A DNA stretch of 48,790 bases. It comes from Spirochaetales bacterium Spiro_03 (lineage in GTDB: Bacteria > Spirochaetota > Spirochaetia > Sphaerochaetales > Sphaerochaetaceae). The translations under genes were made by a program, and so were the position numbers. The notes under the pieces were generated by a model. The model saw nothing but the letters and a program-made list of their open reading frames with translations. It did no database searches and was not told where the DNA came from. How positions within the stretch are numbered: the first letter of the stretch is position 1; every line of letters starts with the position of its first letter. Shown piece after piece: positions 37,145-46,874 of this stretch. The stretch is taken from NCBI GenBank assembly GCA_001603105.1, contig LVBE01000029.1, forward strand, positions 1 to 48,790, written 5' to 3'.

Positions 37145-39082
37145 ATGGCAAAAGAGAACAAAGATTGGAAGGATTCCTTCAAGAAAAAACTGAACATCGA
37201 GCCGGGTGTTCACCTCAACGAGAACGGCAGCAAGGATAAGAAGCGCTTCACATTCTCCTTTTGGTACTTCTTCATCATCATCATCCTGTTCATGGCATTG
37301 AACTCATTCATGAGTACCCGACAGAGCACTGTCCACTCAGTGGACTACACCCAGTTCAAGCAACTGGTGGAGCAAGGGGCCATCAAGCGGGTGGCGATCG
37401 AACAAGAAAAGCTTGTCGGCTACTCCTTCAACCGTGAGAGCGTTGCCCAGGATGTGCGTTCATTCATCAGTGACGACCAGAGCGCCCTGCAATCGTACAC
37501 GACATACAAAGTTGACGATCCTTCCTTCATCCCCCTCTTGGACACCAAAGGCGTTGAGTACTACGCCACCCCACCGGCCAAGCCAAGTCTCTTGTCATCG
37601 CTGTTGAGCTACGCACTGCCCTTTGTCTTCATCATCCTGATCTGGCGCTTCCTCTTCTCCAAGATGGGAGGAGGCGGACAAGGGGTCCTCTCCTTCAACC
37701 AGAACAAGGCCAAGATCGTCGCCGAAGGAGATACCGGAATCCGCTTCGCCGACGTTGCCGGAGCCGATGAATCCAAGTATGAGCTTGAGGAGGTTGTCGA
37801 CTTCCTCAAGAACCCGACCAAGTACACCGAGATCGGAGGCAAGATTCCCAAGGGCGTACTGCTCGTCGGACCTCCTGGGACAGGCAAAACCTTGCTAGCC
37901 AAGGCGGTTGCCGGAGAGAGTGGTGTTCCGTTCTTCAAGATGAGCGGGGCCGACTTCGTCGAGATGTTCGTCGGCGTCGGAGCTGCCCGGGTCCGTGACC
38001 TCTTCCGCCAGGCAAGGGAGAACTCTCCATGCATCATCTTCATCGATGAGATCGACGCCATCGGTCGCTCGCGCGTCGCCGCAGGCATCGGGGGCAACGA
38101 TGAGCGTGAACAGACACTGAACCAGCTGCTCGTCGAGATGGATGGCTTTGACTCCCGTACCGGCGTCATCATCCTAGCCGCTACCAACCGACCGGAGATC
38201 CTTGACCCGGCGCTGTTGCGCCCCGGACGGTTTGACCGCCAGGTCCTCATCGACAAGCCCGACCTTGACGGCAGGTTTGAGATCCTGAAGATCCACACGC
38301 GCAACATCAAGCTCGGCGATGACGTCGATCTGAAAAAGATCGCCCAGGGAGCCGCCGGTCTTGCCGGAGCAGACCTTGCCAACATCGCCAACGAAGCTGC
38401 CTTGATGGCGGTGCGTGCCAAACGTACCAGCGTCAGCCAGGCGGACTTTGAGGAGGCGATCGAGAAGTCAGTGGCAGGCCTTGAGCGCAAGAGCCGGATC
38501 CTCAACGAGAAGGAGCGTACCCGCGTCGCCTACCACGAGACCGGCCATGCCCTGACCGCCTACCTCACCGAAGGAGCTGAGCCGGTGAGCAAGATCTCCA
38601 TCATCCCCCGAGGCCTTGGGGCATTGGGCTACACCCTGCAGTACCCCACCGAAGATCGCTTCCTGCTCAGTGAAGCCGAGCTTTTGGGCAACATCGATAC
38701 CCTGCTCGGTGGCCGTGCCGCCGAAGAGGTAGTCTTTGGCGAGATCTCCACCGGGGCAGGCAACGACATCAGCAGGGCTAGCGACCTTGTCAGGCGGATG
38801 ATCACGGAGTTCGGCATGAGTGAGCGCTACCGCAACATCACGCTGCCGACCACCCAGAGCGGCATCGCCGGGGTCGCCGGCTCACGCGAGTACTCAGAGA
38901 AGGCCCAGGAGTACATCGACAGCGAGACCGCCCGGATCGTCAACGAGCGCTATGCAGTGGTGAAGGAGAACCTTGAGAAGAACAAAAAGGCGCTGAACAC
39001 CATCGCAGAGCACCTCTTGGAGCATGAGGTCATCAGCGGAGACGACTTCCACACTCTTGCAAAAAGTGAGGTCATTGTCTAA
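37145..39082 (+). CDS. ftsH: ATP-dependent zinc metalloprotease FtsH
   Basis: [20 protein letters not shown] region [18 protein letters not shown], zinc motif HETGH. Start set at ATG 37145 with AAGGA upstream. Confidence 0.98.
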   Translation: MAKENKDWKDSFKKKLNIEPGVHLNENGSKDKKRFTFSFWYFFIIIILFMALNSFMSTRQSTVHSVDYTQFKQLVEQGAIKRVAIEQEKLVGYSFNRESVAQDVRSFISDDQSALQSYTTYKVDDPSFIPLLDTKGVEYYATPPAKPSLLSSLLSYALPFVFIILIWRFLFSKMGGGGQGVLSFNQNKAKIVAEGDTGIRFADVAGADESKYELEEVVDFLKNPTKYTEIGGKIPKGVLLVGPPGTGKTLLAKAVAGESGVPFFKMSGADFVEMFVGVGAARVRDLFRQARENSPCIIFIDEIDAIGRSRVAAGIGGNDEREQTLNQLLVEMDGFDSRTGVIILAATNRPEILDPALLRPGRFDRQVLIDKPDLDGRFEILKIHTRNIKLGDDVDLKKIAQGAAGLAGADLANIANEAALMAVRAKRTSVSQADFEEAIEKSVAGLERKSRILNEKERTRVAYHETGHALTAYLTEGAEPVSKISIIPRGLGALGYTLQYPTEDRFLLSEAELLGNIDTLLGGRAAEEVVFGEISTGAGNDISRASDLVRRMITEFGMSERYRNITLPTTQSGIAGVAGSREYSEKAQEYIDSETARIVNERYAVVKENLEKNKKALNTIAEHLLEHEVISGDDFHTLAKSEVIV

Positions 39083-39093
39083 TCTGAGCCCCT

Positions 39094-40026
39094 ATGATCA
39101 AGAGAGAGATTTCCGATAGCACCCTGACAGCACACCTCTCCTCCCTTCCTCCCGATGGAAGGGAGGTGTTTCTTCTGCACCGCGGGCAGATCCGGCTCAC
39201 TGCAATCGCAGCCACCGGCCTCATCAACCAGATGCGCGCCAACCACGAGACCGGCCTATTGGAGACCTATGTCCTTGGCCAGGCATACCTAGCCGGTGGC
39301 CTACTGGCCAGTACCGTCAAGGAGAATGACCGAGTTCAGCTGAACATCGAGTGTGGAGGGCCTATCGGAGGGGTCTACACCGAGGCGTGGGCAAACGGGG
39401 GAGTTCGGGGGTACCTGAAACACAACCCGATTCCTCTGGAGAAGCCGCTTGAGAGTCTCAATCTCAACGAGCTCTATGGGCCGGGATTTCTGACCATCAC
39501 CAAGATCCTCGAAGGTCGCAAGAGTCCCTTCAGCGGCCAGGTGATGATGCAGTATGGCGATTTGGCCAAGGATCTGGCCTTTTACTTCCAGCAGTCCGAG
39601 CAAACCCCCACCCTGATCATCCTCTCGATCCACTTTACTGAAGCCGGGACGGTGGACGGCAGCGGTGCCCTGTTCATCCAAGCTCTCCCCGGCTGTGATG
39701 AGGCAACACTTGCAGCTGTCGAGGATCTGAGCTCCACCCTCCCCTCCATCGGCGCCTACATCGCCGGCGGAGGGGACATAAAGCACTTCGTCCAGGAACA
39801 CTACGAGCCCTTTGATGTCCACTATCTACAACGCCAGCAGCTGGCCTTCGCATGCCCCTGTTCACGCGACCAGTACGACACCTACCTCACGCAACTCGAA
39901 GAGAGCGAGCGAGCCGATATTTTGACAAACGGACCATTTCCCTTGGAATTGGTCTGCCTGAACTGCAACACCCACTACTACTACACCAACGATGAACTGA
40001 AGGCGCTCTTAGGGCGCGGAGAATAA
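39094..40026 (+). CDS. hslO: Redox chaperone Hsp33
   Basis: GGPIGGVYTEAWANGGVRGYL and redox-switch cysteines CPC...CLNC. Confidence 0.94.
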   Translation: MIKREISDSTLTAHLSSLPPDGREVFLLHRGQIRLTAIAATGLINQMRANHETGLLETYVLGQAYLAGGLLASTVKENDRVQLNIECGGPIGGVYTEAWANGGVRGYLKHNPIPLEKPLESLNLNELYGPGFLTITKILEGRKSPFSGQVMMQYGDLAKDLAFYFQQSEQTPTLIILSIHFTEAGTVDGSGALFIQALPGCDEATLAAVEDLSSTLPSIGAYIAGGGDIKHFVQEHYEPFDVHYLQRQQLAFACPCSRDQYDTYLTQLEESERADILTNGPFPLELVCLNCNTHYYYTNDELKALLGRGE

Positions 40027-40032
40027 CCACAG

Positions 40033-42267
40033 ATGATCTTTTTTGCAACCAGTGCCCTGCACATGACCGATATCATTGAAGAAGAGGCACGACTTGTCGG
40101 TGCCACCGACATCAGGGCGGTCAGCGGCGGCGTTGAATTCTCAGCCGACCTTGCAACCGCCTACCGGTTCTGCCTCTACAGCCGTACCTCCACGCGCCTC
40201 ATGCTCGGCCTTTGGGAGGACGATGACATCCAAAGCGCCGACGAATTGTACGAAGCCTCCCTGGCCCTTCCGTGGGAGCAGTGGCTCAACCCGTCGGTGA
40301 GCTTTGCCATCACCCATACGGTGAAGAACTGCCCGTATCTGCGCAACAGCAAGTTCGGAGCCATCAGGGTCAAGGATGCCATCGTCGACCGCTGCCGCGA
40401 ACACTTTGACGGGTTGCGCCCTGAGGTTGATACCGAGGAGAGTGACATAACCTTCCACCTCCATGTCGACGAGTACCACGTCAGCTGGTTCGTCGACTTC
40501 TCAGGCCGTGCACTGCATAAGCGTGGCTACCGTGACGACCAGACTGACGCGGTGATGAGCGAATACGTGGCCAGCGCCCTGATCTATCGCAGCGAATGGT
40601 ACAAGGCGATGGTGCGCGAACAGCGAGCCCCTGTCCTCATCGATCCCTTCTGTGGGTCGGGAACCATCGCCATCGAGGCGGCGCTCTGGGCAGCCGACCG
40701 GGCCCCGGGCCTGGTCAAGGCGCGCACCTTCGCCTTCCTCTTTCTGCCGATCCATGACCAAGCGATCTACGACGAAGTGATACAAGAGGCCCTCAGGCGC
40801 GAACAGCTCGGTCGCCAGCGACCGATCGCCATCTACGGGTGGGACCGCGATCCCAAGGCAGTGGCCATTGCAAAGCGGGCGGCTGAGGAGGCAGGTGTCG
40901 ACCACCTCATCGATTTCCGCGTCAAGGAGTTCAAGGAGATCACAGAGGATGATGTACCCCTAGAGGAAGGCTACATCATCACTGATCCCCCGTATGGCAT
41001 TCGCCTAGAAGGCAACCTCATCGATCTCTATCGAACAATGAGCGAGGTGTGGCAACAATACTTTGGCGGTTGGCGCATCACGGTCATGAGCGGCAATCCC
41101 GAGCTCTTGGAATATATCGACATGAAGCCGACGCGGACCAATGCCCTCTCTAGCGGCGGGATCCCGTGTCAGATAGCACACTACCGTGTCTTTACCGCTG
41201 CCGAACGGGCAGAGATGACCCGTCGTGCTCAAGAGGCACGCGAGAGGCGCCTCAGTGAGCCGCTGAGCGAAGGGGCGCAGACGGTGTACAACCGCCTGAT
41301 AAAAAACCTCGCGACCATCGGAGCGGCCATGGAGCAGCAAGGGGTCACCAATTGGCGGATCTATGACCGGGATTTGGGAGAGTACAATGCCGCCATCGAT
41401 CTCTATGAGAAACGATGGGTGGTCCTCTACGAGTATGAAGCGCCGCAGAGCGTCGAAGCGGAGGTTGCCGAGCAGCACCTCACTGAGCTGATCGATGCGA
41501 CCGAACGCGCTACGATGGTGGATCGGGAGCGGATCTTCGTCAAGAGGCGACGCATCCAAAAGGGCCTTGACCAGTATGAAAAGCTAGCCAACAGTGACCG
41601 GTTCTTCATCATCAATGAGAATGGAGCGCGCTATCTGGTCAACTTCACCGACTACCTGGATACCGGTATCTTCCTTGACCATCGCCCTATCCGCGCTGAG
41701 ATCGCAACGATGACCGAAGGCAAGCGCTTTCTCAATCTCTTCTGCTATACCGGCACTGCGACAGTGCAGGCGGCGAAGGGAGGGGCACTGTCCACCGTCA
41801 GCGTCGACGCCTCGGCGACCTACCTCAAGTGGGCGGAGAAGAACATGCAGCTCAACGGCTTTGGGGGTATGAACCACTTCTTCTACCAAACCGACGTCCT
41901 TGATTTCCTCTACCAGACCTTCGATCGCTACGATGTAATCTTCTGCGACCCTCCGACCTTCTCAAACGGCAAGGGCAGGTCCTTCTTCGATGTCGGCCGT
42001 GACCACGCAAAACTCATCCGAAAGTGCATGGACCGCCTCGACTGGCACGGGACTTTGATCTTCTCCACCAACTATCGCCGGTTCAACCTCGATCGGTGGG
42101 TGGAAGAGCAGTATCACGTCACTGAGATCAGCGAGCGAACCATCGGCGATGACTTCAAACAGTGGGCCGACATCCACGCTACCTACCTCATCACCCACCG
42201 TCAGGTCATCAAGGTCGCAGAACCCAAGCGTCCCAAGCTTGTCAGAAAGGTCAAGGCTGACGCCTAG
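40033..42267 (+). CDS. rlmL: Bifunctional 23S rRNA methyltransferase RlmKL
   Basis: THUMP region, DPFCGSGTIAIEAALWA, ITDPPYGIRLE, second methyltransferase domain FLNLFCYTGTATVQAAKGGA...DPPTFSNGKG. Confidence 0.93.
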   Translation: MIFFATSALHMTDIIEEEARLVGATDIRAVSGGVEFSADLATAYRFCLYSRTSTRLMLGLWEDDDIQSADELYEASLALPWEQWLNPSVSFAITHTVKNCPYLRNSKFGAIRVKDAIVDRCREHFDGLRPEVDTEESDITFHLHVDEYHVSWFVDFSGRALHKRGYRDDQTDAVMSEYVASALIYRSEWYKAMVREQRAPVLIDPFCGSGTIAIEAALWAADRAPGLVKARTFAFLFLPIHDQAIYDEVIQEALRREQLGRQRPIAIYGWDRDPKAVAIAKRAAEEAGVDHLIDFRVKEFKEITEDDVPLEEGYIITDPPYGIRLEGNLIDLYRTMSEVWQQYFGGWRITVMSGNPELLEYIDMKPTRTNALSSGGIPCQIAHYRVFTAAERAEMTRRAQEARERRLSEPLSEGAQTVYNRLIKNLATIGAAMEQQGVTNWRIYDRDLGEYNAAIDLYEKRWVVLYEYEAPQSVEAEVAEQHLTELIDATERATMVDRERIFVKRRRIQKGLDQYEKLANSDRFFIINENGARYLVNFTDYLDTGIFLDHRPIRAEIATMTEGKRFLNLFCYTGTATVQAAKGGALSTVSVDASATYLKWAEKNMQLNGFGGMNHFFYQTDVLDFLYQTFDRYDVIFCDPPTFSNGKGRSFFDVGRDHAKLIRKCMDRLDWHGTLIFSTNYRRFNLDRWVEEQYHVTEISERTIGDDFKQWADIHATYLITHRQVIKVAEPKRPKLVRKVKADA

Positions 42268-42364
42268 AAGAAGCAAAACCTTCCGACCAGCGAGGCCGAA
42301 GTTGAACATCTGCCTCGAGCTTGGATTCACAGCAGGTGACAACATAGTCGCGCTCGAACATAGG

Positions 42365-42388
42365 CAGAGCCCGCTTGTGCGGGCTCTG
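42365..42388. terminator. Intergenic hairpin between convergent rlmKL and outer-membrane gene
   Basis: CAGAGCCCGC-ttgt-GCGGGCTCTG, perfect 10-bp stem with 4-nt loop; weak T content on both flanks. Confidence 0.65.
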
Positions 42389-42415
42389 AACGTGTATACA
42401 GCTCTTGCTCGTCGG

Positions 42416-43423
42416 TCAGAAGGAGAATCCTACAAAGAGGCTACCCTCTGCACTCATGGGCAGGTCGCTGAAGGACGAGACCTTGCCTTCGCTCAGTGCA
42501 ACGCCATAGGTGCCGCTGACCCCAAGGCTGACGGTCTTGTTGAAGCGGTAGGCAAGCGATGCCTTGGCCAGAGCTCCGATGATCATGTGGTCGGCGGAGG
42601 TATCGAGAAGATCCGGTCCCCAGACGAAGAAGCCACCGAGGCCGAGATCGAAGGCGACCTTGGAGGTATGCATGTTCAGCATCGCGGAAGCTGAGACGCT
42701 GAGGGCCTGGTCAAAGGCGCCAAAGAAGTCGGTGAACTTGAAGTGTAAGAGATCTCCGGAGGCTTGCTTCCAACCGGTTGCTGCCTTCAAATACGGGCTG
42801 TAGGCCACATCGACATCGAGGCCGATGCCCATTGCCTTGTTCAAGGTGACGATGTTGTTGAAGTTCAATCCGACGCCGACCTTGCCGTTGTACTGATCAT
42901 ACGCTCCCATGCCGTTGGCAAGCTGGTAGTTGAAGGTACCGCCAAGGGTGATGGTGGTGTAGTAGCGGCTCGCTGCCTTGCTCTTGGCTGCCTTGGGCTC
43001 GACGACGGGCTGTGGGGCGACAGCGACCGGTTCGGCGACAGCGACCGGTTCGGCGACAGCAACCGGCTCCTCGACGACGACAGCCGGCTCTTCTGCCACG
43101 CTCTCATCGATGATCTCATCTTCGATGTCGAGCAGGGGCTCGGCAACGGAGAGCGCACTGCCACTGAAGTTGACTCCATCATAGGATTGCTGCAAATAGA
43201 GGGTGTGTGGCACACTTCCATCCAAGCCATGTTCGGTGTAGGAGGTGACGAAAGAGTCGACAACCGTCCAGTTGGCCTCATCCTCTCCGTCAAGCTGGTA
43301 ACGGAAAGTGGTTACCATCGGGTCTTCCAGCATCCACTCCCAGGTAACGACCACAGGGGCGGCGAACACCAAGACTGGTACCACGACCAGGATTGTCAAC
43401 AATGCAATGAATTTCGCTCTCAT
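42416..43423 (-). CDS. Exported protein: N-terminal FN3-like segment, Glu/Pro/Val-rich linker, C-terminal beta-barrel
   Basis: Signal peptide; TFRYQLDGEDEANWTVVDSF...HTLYLQQSYDG FN3-like segment; VAVAEPVAVAEPVAVAPQP linker; amphipathic strands ending EGSLFVGFSF. Confidence 0.8.
   Translation of the reverse strand: MRAKFIALLTILVVVPVLVFAAPVVVTWEWMLEDPMVTTFRYQLDGEDEANWTVVDSFVTSYTEHGLDGSVPHTLYLQQSYDGVNFSGSALSVAEPLLDIEDEIIDESVAEEPAVVVEEPVAVAEPVAVAEPVAVAPQPVVEPKAAKSKAASRYYTTITLGGTFNYQLANGMGAYDQYNGKVGVGLNFNNIVTLNKAMGIGLDVDVAYSPYLKAATGWKQASGDLLHFKFTDFFGAFDQALSVSASAMLNMHTSKVAFDLGLGGFFVWGPDLLDTSADHMIIGALAKASLAYRFNKTVSLGVSGTYGVALSEGKVSSFSDLPMSAEGSLFVGFSF
43016..43069. repeat. 18-bp in-frame tandem repeat, 3 copies
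   Basis: GGCGACAGCGACCGGTTC x2 plus GGCGACAGCAACCGGCTC, encoding the EPVAVA repeats in the linker. Confidence 0.9.
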
Positions 43424-43491
43424 AGTACATAACTCCTATTTATAGCCACGGATGGGCCGGCATCAAAAAAGCAGAGGCGCCTATTGACACT

Positions 43492-43520
43492 ATAATACAC
43501 GCTCCATAGCAATATAACAA
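43492..43520 (-). promoter_or_regulatory. Candidate sigma70-type promoter of the FN3/barrel gene
   Basis: Minus strand TTGTTA-17 nt-TATTAT, about 70 nt upstream of the start codon. Confidence 0.6.
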
Positions 43521-43559
43521 GCAAATCCAAATAATGTTACCCGATAAAAACCTCATCTG

Positions 43560-45182
43560 CTACAAATAGCGCTCCAAGGGAATGCCTTCGACCGTCGAAA
43601 GGCGTTCAGGCAAAATCCCCTCGCCTAGCCACCGGGCGATCGCCATGTCCATACGCTCATCGCCGTATGGCACGAGCGGGCAATGTTGGTACTCACCCTC
43701 CAGCACGATCATGGATGCCTTTGGCAGCAGAGACAGGGTGCGAAGCGCCCCCTCAAGTGGGGTGAAGGGATCAAGCTCTGACTGGATGAGCAACGCCGTG
43801 GCATCGATGCTCTCCAAGGTCGGCAGCACTCCCGTCTCTCCTCCGTCCCAAAAGATGCCCGGGTTTGCCAGTGCATACGCACCAAAGGTCGGATACAGTC
43901 TTGCATTGAGCCTGTTGGCTACGTCCCAGCTCTCTGACTCATAGCGCTTTGGCCCATCGTTGGCAACGACGGCCCAGAAGACCGCATCACTGGCCTCGAT
44001 ATCGCCAGGTAGGCTACCTGCATCAAGGTAGGTGTCGGCAATCTCCAAGGCCAGGGTGCGCACCACCTCTTCATAGTGGACAGCCACATCGATTGCAGCC
44101 TCGCCGATCCACTTCTTGAGACCGAGCTTACCTTGGCTCCGTAACCCGGCATCCACCAGCGAGGCAGCTTTGAGGGTGAGAAGCTCAAGTGGGGCGTTGA
44201 CGCTCTCTGCGATGTGCGCTTCCAGGCGTCTGGCTGTAATGTCCTTGAGGTGAGGGTCGAACGTATTCGGAAGGCTGCTGATGCGAACTGCATCATCGCC
44301 GAGACCGAAGAGAGCAGGATGGGCTGCGCCAAAGGGTGCGATGACATGGTCTAAGACGCGCTGCATCAGGCGATCTTGGGCAAGCCACGCGTCGGTCAGG
44401 GGTGTGGTGATATCGGTATTGCCGACAAAGAGCATCCTACCGACCCGGTCGGGAAAGAGGCGGGCATACCAGGTGCCGAGCCATACGCCCCAGCTGATGC
44501 CCACGTAGTTGAGCTGTTGTTCTCCAAGGAGGTGACGGATCAAGTCCAGATCCCTGGCCGTAGATTCGGTGTCGATGTATGGCAAGAGCCGATCAGCTGA
44601 AAGGGCGTCAGCAAGGGCGTTTGCATATGCGCGATTAGCCAAGAGATTCTGGGGGGAGTCATCGGCGCTGAGCAGCAGGGCAGGACGAATATCCATCGCA
44701 CCCTTGGCCTCCAGGCGGGTGCTCGATCCAACTCCTCTGGGCGAAAAACCCACTAGGTCGTACTCTTCGGTAAGAAGGAAAAAGAGGCGTGCGACCTCGC
44801 TGTCCTCATGGCCAAGGGCCCCCCACAGGTACGCGTAGAGTAGACCGTAGGCCAAGCCATCGCCGCCGGGGCCCCCTGGATTGAAAATGATCGCTCCCTT
44901 TCGCCTCAGAGGATCGCCGGCTTTCACTATGAGCAGGGCCAGGTCGATCTCCCCCTTCTGTGGGTCGTCCCAGTCCAGTGGAGCCTTGATCGTCATACTC
45001 TGAAGCCGATCGGAGAAGAGGTCGGCCAGAGGCGAGAGCCCATCGCCCAGGTCAAAGGTACACCCACTCTCGATTCGGGGCTGTTGTCGATACAAACCCA
45101 CTTCGCCGGTGTTTGTGGACAGACAGCCGGTCAACACAACAACGATCATAAGGATGGCAAGGATCTTGGGTATTTTTACCAT
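43560..45182 (-). CDS. Alpha/beta-hydrolase lipoprotein, tripeptidyl-aminopeptidase (TAP)-like family
   Basis: Lipobox VVLTGCLS, oxyanion region NPGGPGGDG, nucleophile elbow GISWGVWLGTW, C-terminal TAP-like segment LLIQSELDPFTPLEGA. Start set at ATG 45182. Confidence 0.88.
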   Translation of the reverse strand: MVKIPKILAILMIVVVLTGCLSTNTGEVGLYRQQPRIESGCTFDLGDGLSPLADLFSDRLQSMTIKAPLDWDDPQKGEIDLALLIVKAGDPLRRKGAIIFNPGGPGGDGLAYGLLYAYLWGALGHEDSEVARLFFLLTEEYDLVGFSPRGVGSSTRLEAKGAMDIRPALLLSADDSPQNLLANRAYANALADALSADRLLPYIDTESTARDLDLIRHLLGEQQLNYVGISWGVWLGTWYARLFPDRVGRMLFVGNTDITTPLTDAWLAQDRLMQRVLDHVIAPFGAAHPALFGLGDDAVRISSLPNTFDPHLKDITARRLEAHIAESVNAPLELLTLKAASLVDAGLRSQGKLGLKKWIGEAAIDVAVHYEEVVRTLALEIADTYLDAGSLPGDIEASDAVFWAVVANDGPKRYESESWDVANRLNARLYPTFGAYALANPGIFWDGGETGVLPTLESIDATALLIQSELDPFTPLEGALRTLSLLPKASMIVLEGEYQHCPLVPYGDERMDMAIARWLGEGILPERLSTVEGIPLERYL

Positions 45183-45362
45183 GACATAACACTCCTCTGC
45201 ATAGTGTACTTCAGCTGCCCGGGTGCGCACAATTGTACCACTTGGAATCTTTTTTACCGGGTTATGTTGCATGGGACGATAGCGCACCATGATTGCCAGG
45301 CTGTCGACAAGAGGAGAGCCTCCCCTTGCCCAAAGGGCCGCACATCGATAGGCTTCTCAGCC

Positions 45363-45941
45363 ATGAAGAAGATACAGAGCCTTGCCCTCTTTTGCGGCAG
45401 CAGTGAAGGAATTGATGGACGCTACCGAGAGGCAGCACAAGAGATGGGGGATTTGCTCTTCCGCCGTGGTGTGACCATGGTCTATGGCGGTGGCAATCGA
45501 GGTCTGATGGGCATTGCAGCAGAGCGACTGTACAGCCAGGGCGGACGGGTCATCGGGGTGCTGCCCCAGATCCTCGACCGCAGTGATGTACGCCTTCGGG
45601 TGGTGGAAGAGCAGCTGATCGTCGCCCCCACGATGCATGAGCGCAAGGCCCGGATGTACGAGATGAGCGATGGCTTTGTCGCCATGGCTGGGGGCATCGG
45701 AACCTTCGAGGAGATCCTGGAGGTCTTTACGTGGCTGCAACTGGGTCTGCACACCAAAGCGGTGGCGCTCTTGAACACCGCCGGCTTCTACGATCCGCTC
45801 TTGGCCTTTTTGCGCCATGCTCACGCCCAGGGCTTCATCAAGGCCGACTTGCTCGATGCCCTGATCGTTGAAGAAGATCCCGCTCTACTGCTTGATCGCA
45901 TCGAGGGCTTTTCTGTCAACCTTGGTGACAAACTGAGTTAG
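45363..45941 (+). CDS. LOG-family protein (cytokinin riboside 5'-monophosphate phosphoribohydrolase-like)
   Basis: LFCGSSEG, VYGGGNRGLMG, MHERKARMYEMSDGFVAMAGGIGTFEEILEVFTWLQLG. Start set at ATG 45363. Confidence 0.92.
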   Translation: MKKIQSLALFCGSSEGIDGRYREAAQEMGDLLFRRGVTMVYGGGNRGLMGIAAERLYSQGGRVIGVLPQILDRSDVRLRVVEEQLIVAPTMHERKARMYEMSDGFVAMAGGIGTFEEILEVFTWLQLGLHTKAVALLNTAGFYDPLLAFLRHAHAQGFIKADLLDALIVEEDPALLLDRIEGFSVNLGDKLS

Positions 45942-45959
45942 GAAGCGTATGCTCTGGGT

Positions 45960-46871
45960 ATGGATAGGCTCAGATTCAAACTTCAAGAGTACACGTACAT
46001 CATCATAGGATCGCTACTCACAGCGATGGGAATCGCCCTCTTCTGCGCCCCGGCAAAGATTGCCTCTGGTGGAGTCAGTGGCATCGCCATCATCCTCCAC
46101 CATACCCTTGGCTTTGATACCGGCTTGATGATTCTCATCCTCTCGGTTCCCCTCTTCGTATTGGGAGTGGCGATCTTCGGCCCTCAATACGGCATCAAAT
46201 CCCTGTTGGGCACCCTGCTCTTGGGTGCCTTCACTACCCTCATTGAGCAGCTCTTTGGTCTTTTTGGCCTACTGGACTACTCAGGCGAACTCTCGATCCT
46301 GCTCAGCGCCATCAGTGGCGGAGCCTTGATGGGGATCGGGGTCGGCCTGGTGTTGCGCAGCGGAGCCAACACCGGCGGCACCGACATCCTTGCCCAGATC
46401 CTTTCACGCTTCACCCCCCTGTCGATGGGCACCTCGCTCTTTCTCGTCGACGCACTGGTCATTGCCTCAAGCGCCTTCATCTTCGGCTTTGAGATGGCGC
46501 TCTATGCCGCCATCACCGTCTATATCACCAGCGTGACCGTCGACAAGGCAATCCTCGCCCTCGGAACTCGTTCAGCAAAGACCGTGTGGATCATCAGCGA
46601 CCACCATCAGCAGATCGCAGAGGCCATCCTAGCTGAGCTCGGCCATGGCGCCACCCTCATCGATGCACAGGGGATGTATAGCCAACAGCCGCGCCCAGTG
46701 CTGATGAGCGTCATTTCCAACAACAAGCTGGGCATGCTCACCTCGATCGTCCATCGCTGTGACAAAGAGGCGTTCATGGTCGTCGGTGAGGCGTATGAAG
46801 TGCTCGGTGAGGGCTTTACACCAATTGAGACCGCCGCATGGCGGTCCCAATCGGACACATCGCAGATCTGA
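45960..46871 (+). CDS. YitT family membrane protein (C-terminal DUF2179)
   Basis: ALFCAPAKIASGGVSGIAIILHH, GIGVGLVLRSGANTGGTDILAQIL, and C-terminal GATLIDAQGMYSQQPRPVLMSVISNNKL. Confidence 0.92.
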   Translation: MDRLRFKLQEYTYIIIGSLLTAMGIALFCAPAKIASGGVSGIAIILHHTLGFDTGLMILILSVPLFVLGVAIFGPQYGIKSLLGTLLLGAFTTLIEQLFGLFGLLDYSGELSILLSAISGGALMGIGVGLVLRSGANTGGTDILAQILSRFTPLSMGTSLFLVDALVIASSAFIFGFEMALYAAITVYITSVTVDKAILALGTRSAKTVWIISDHHQQIAEAILAELGHGATLIDAQGMYSQQPRPVLMSVISNNKLGMLTSIVHRCDKEAFMVVGEAYEVLGEGFTPIETAAWRSQSDTSQI

Positions 46872-46874
46872 TCA

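Noticed and set aside
37609-38505. 298-aa minus-strand ORF
   Set aside because: Antisense to ftsH; shadow ORF.
43016-43069. Possible CRISPR-like short repeats
   Set aside because: Direct 18-bp in-frame repeats with no spacers, coding for a Pro-rich linker.
43484-43496. TTGACA and TATAAT on the plus strand
   Set aside because: Only 1 nt separates the hexamers, so it cannot be a plus-strand promoter; the minus-strand promoter with 17-nt spacing is preferred.
45084-45362. N-terminal extension of the LOG ORF
   Set aside because: Overlaps the divergent lipoprotein gene's 5' end; homology begins at MKKIQSLALFCGSS (45363).
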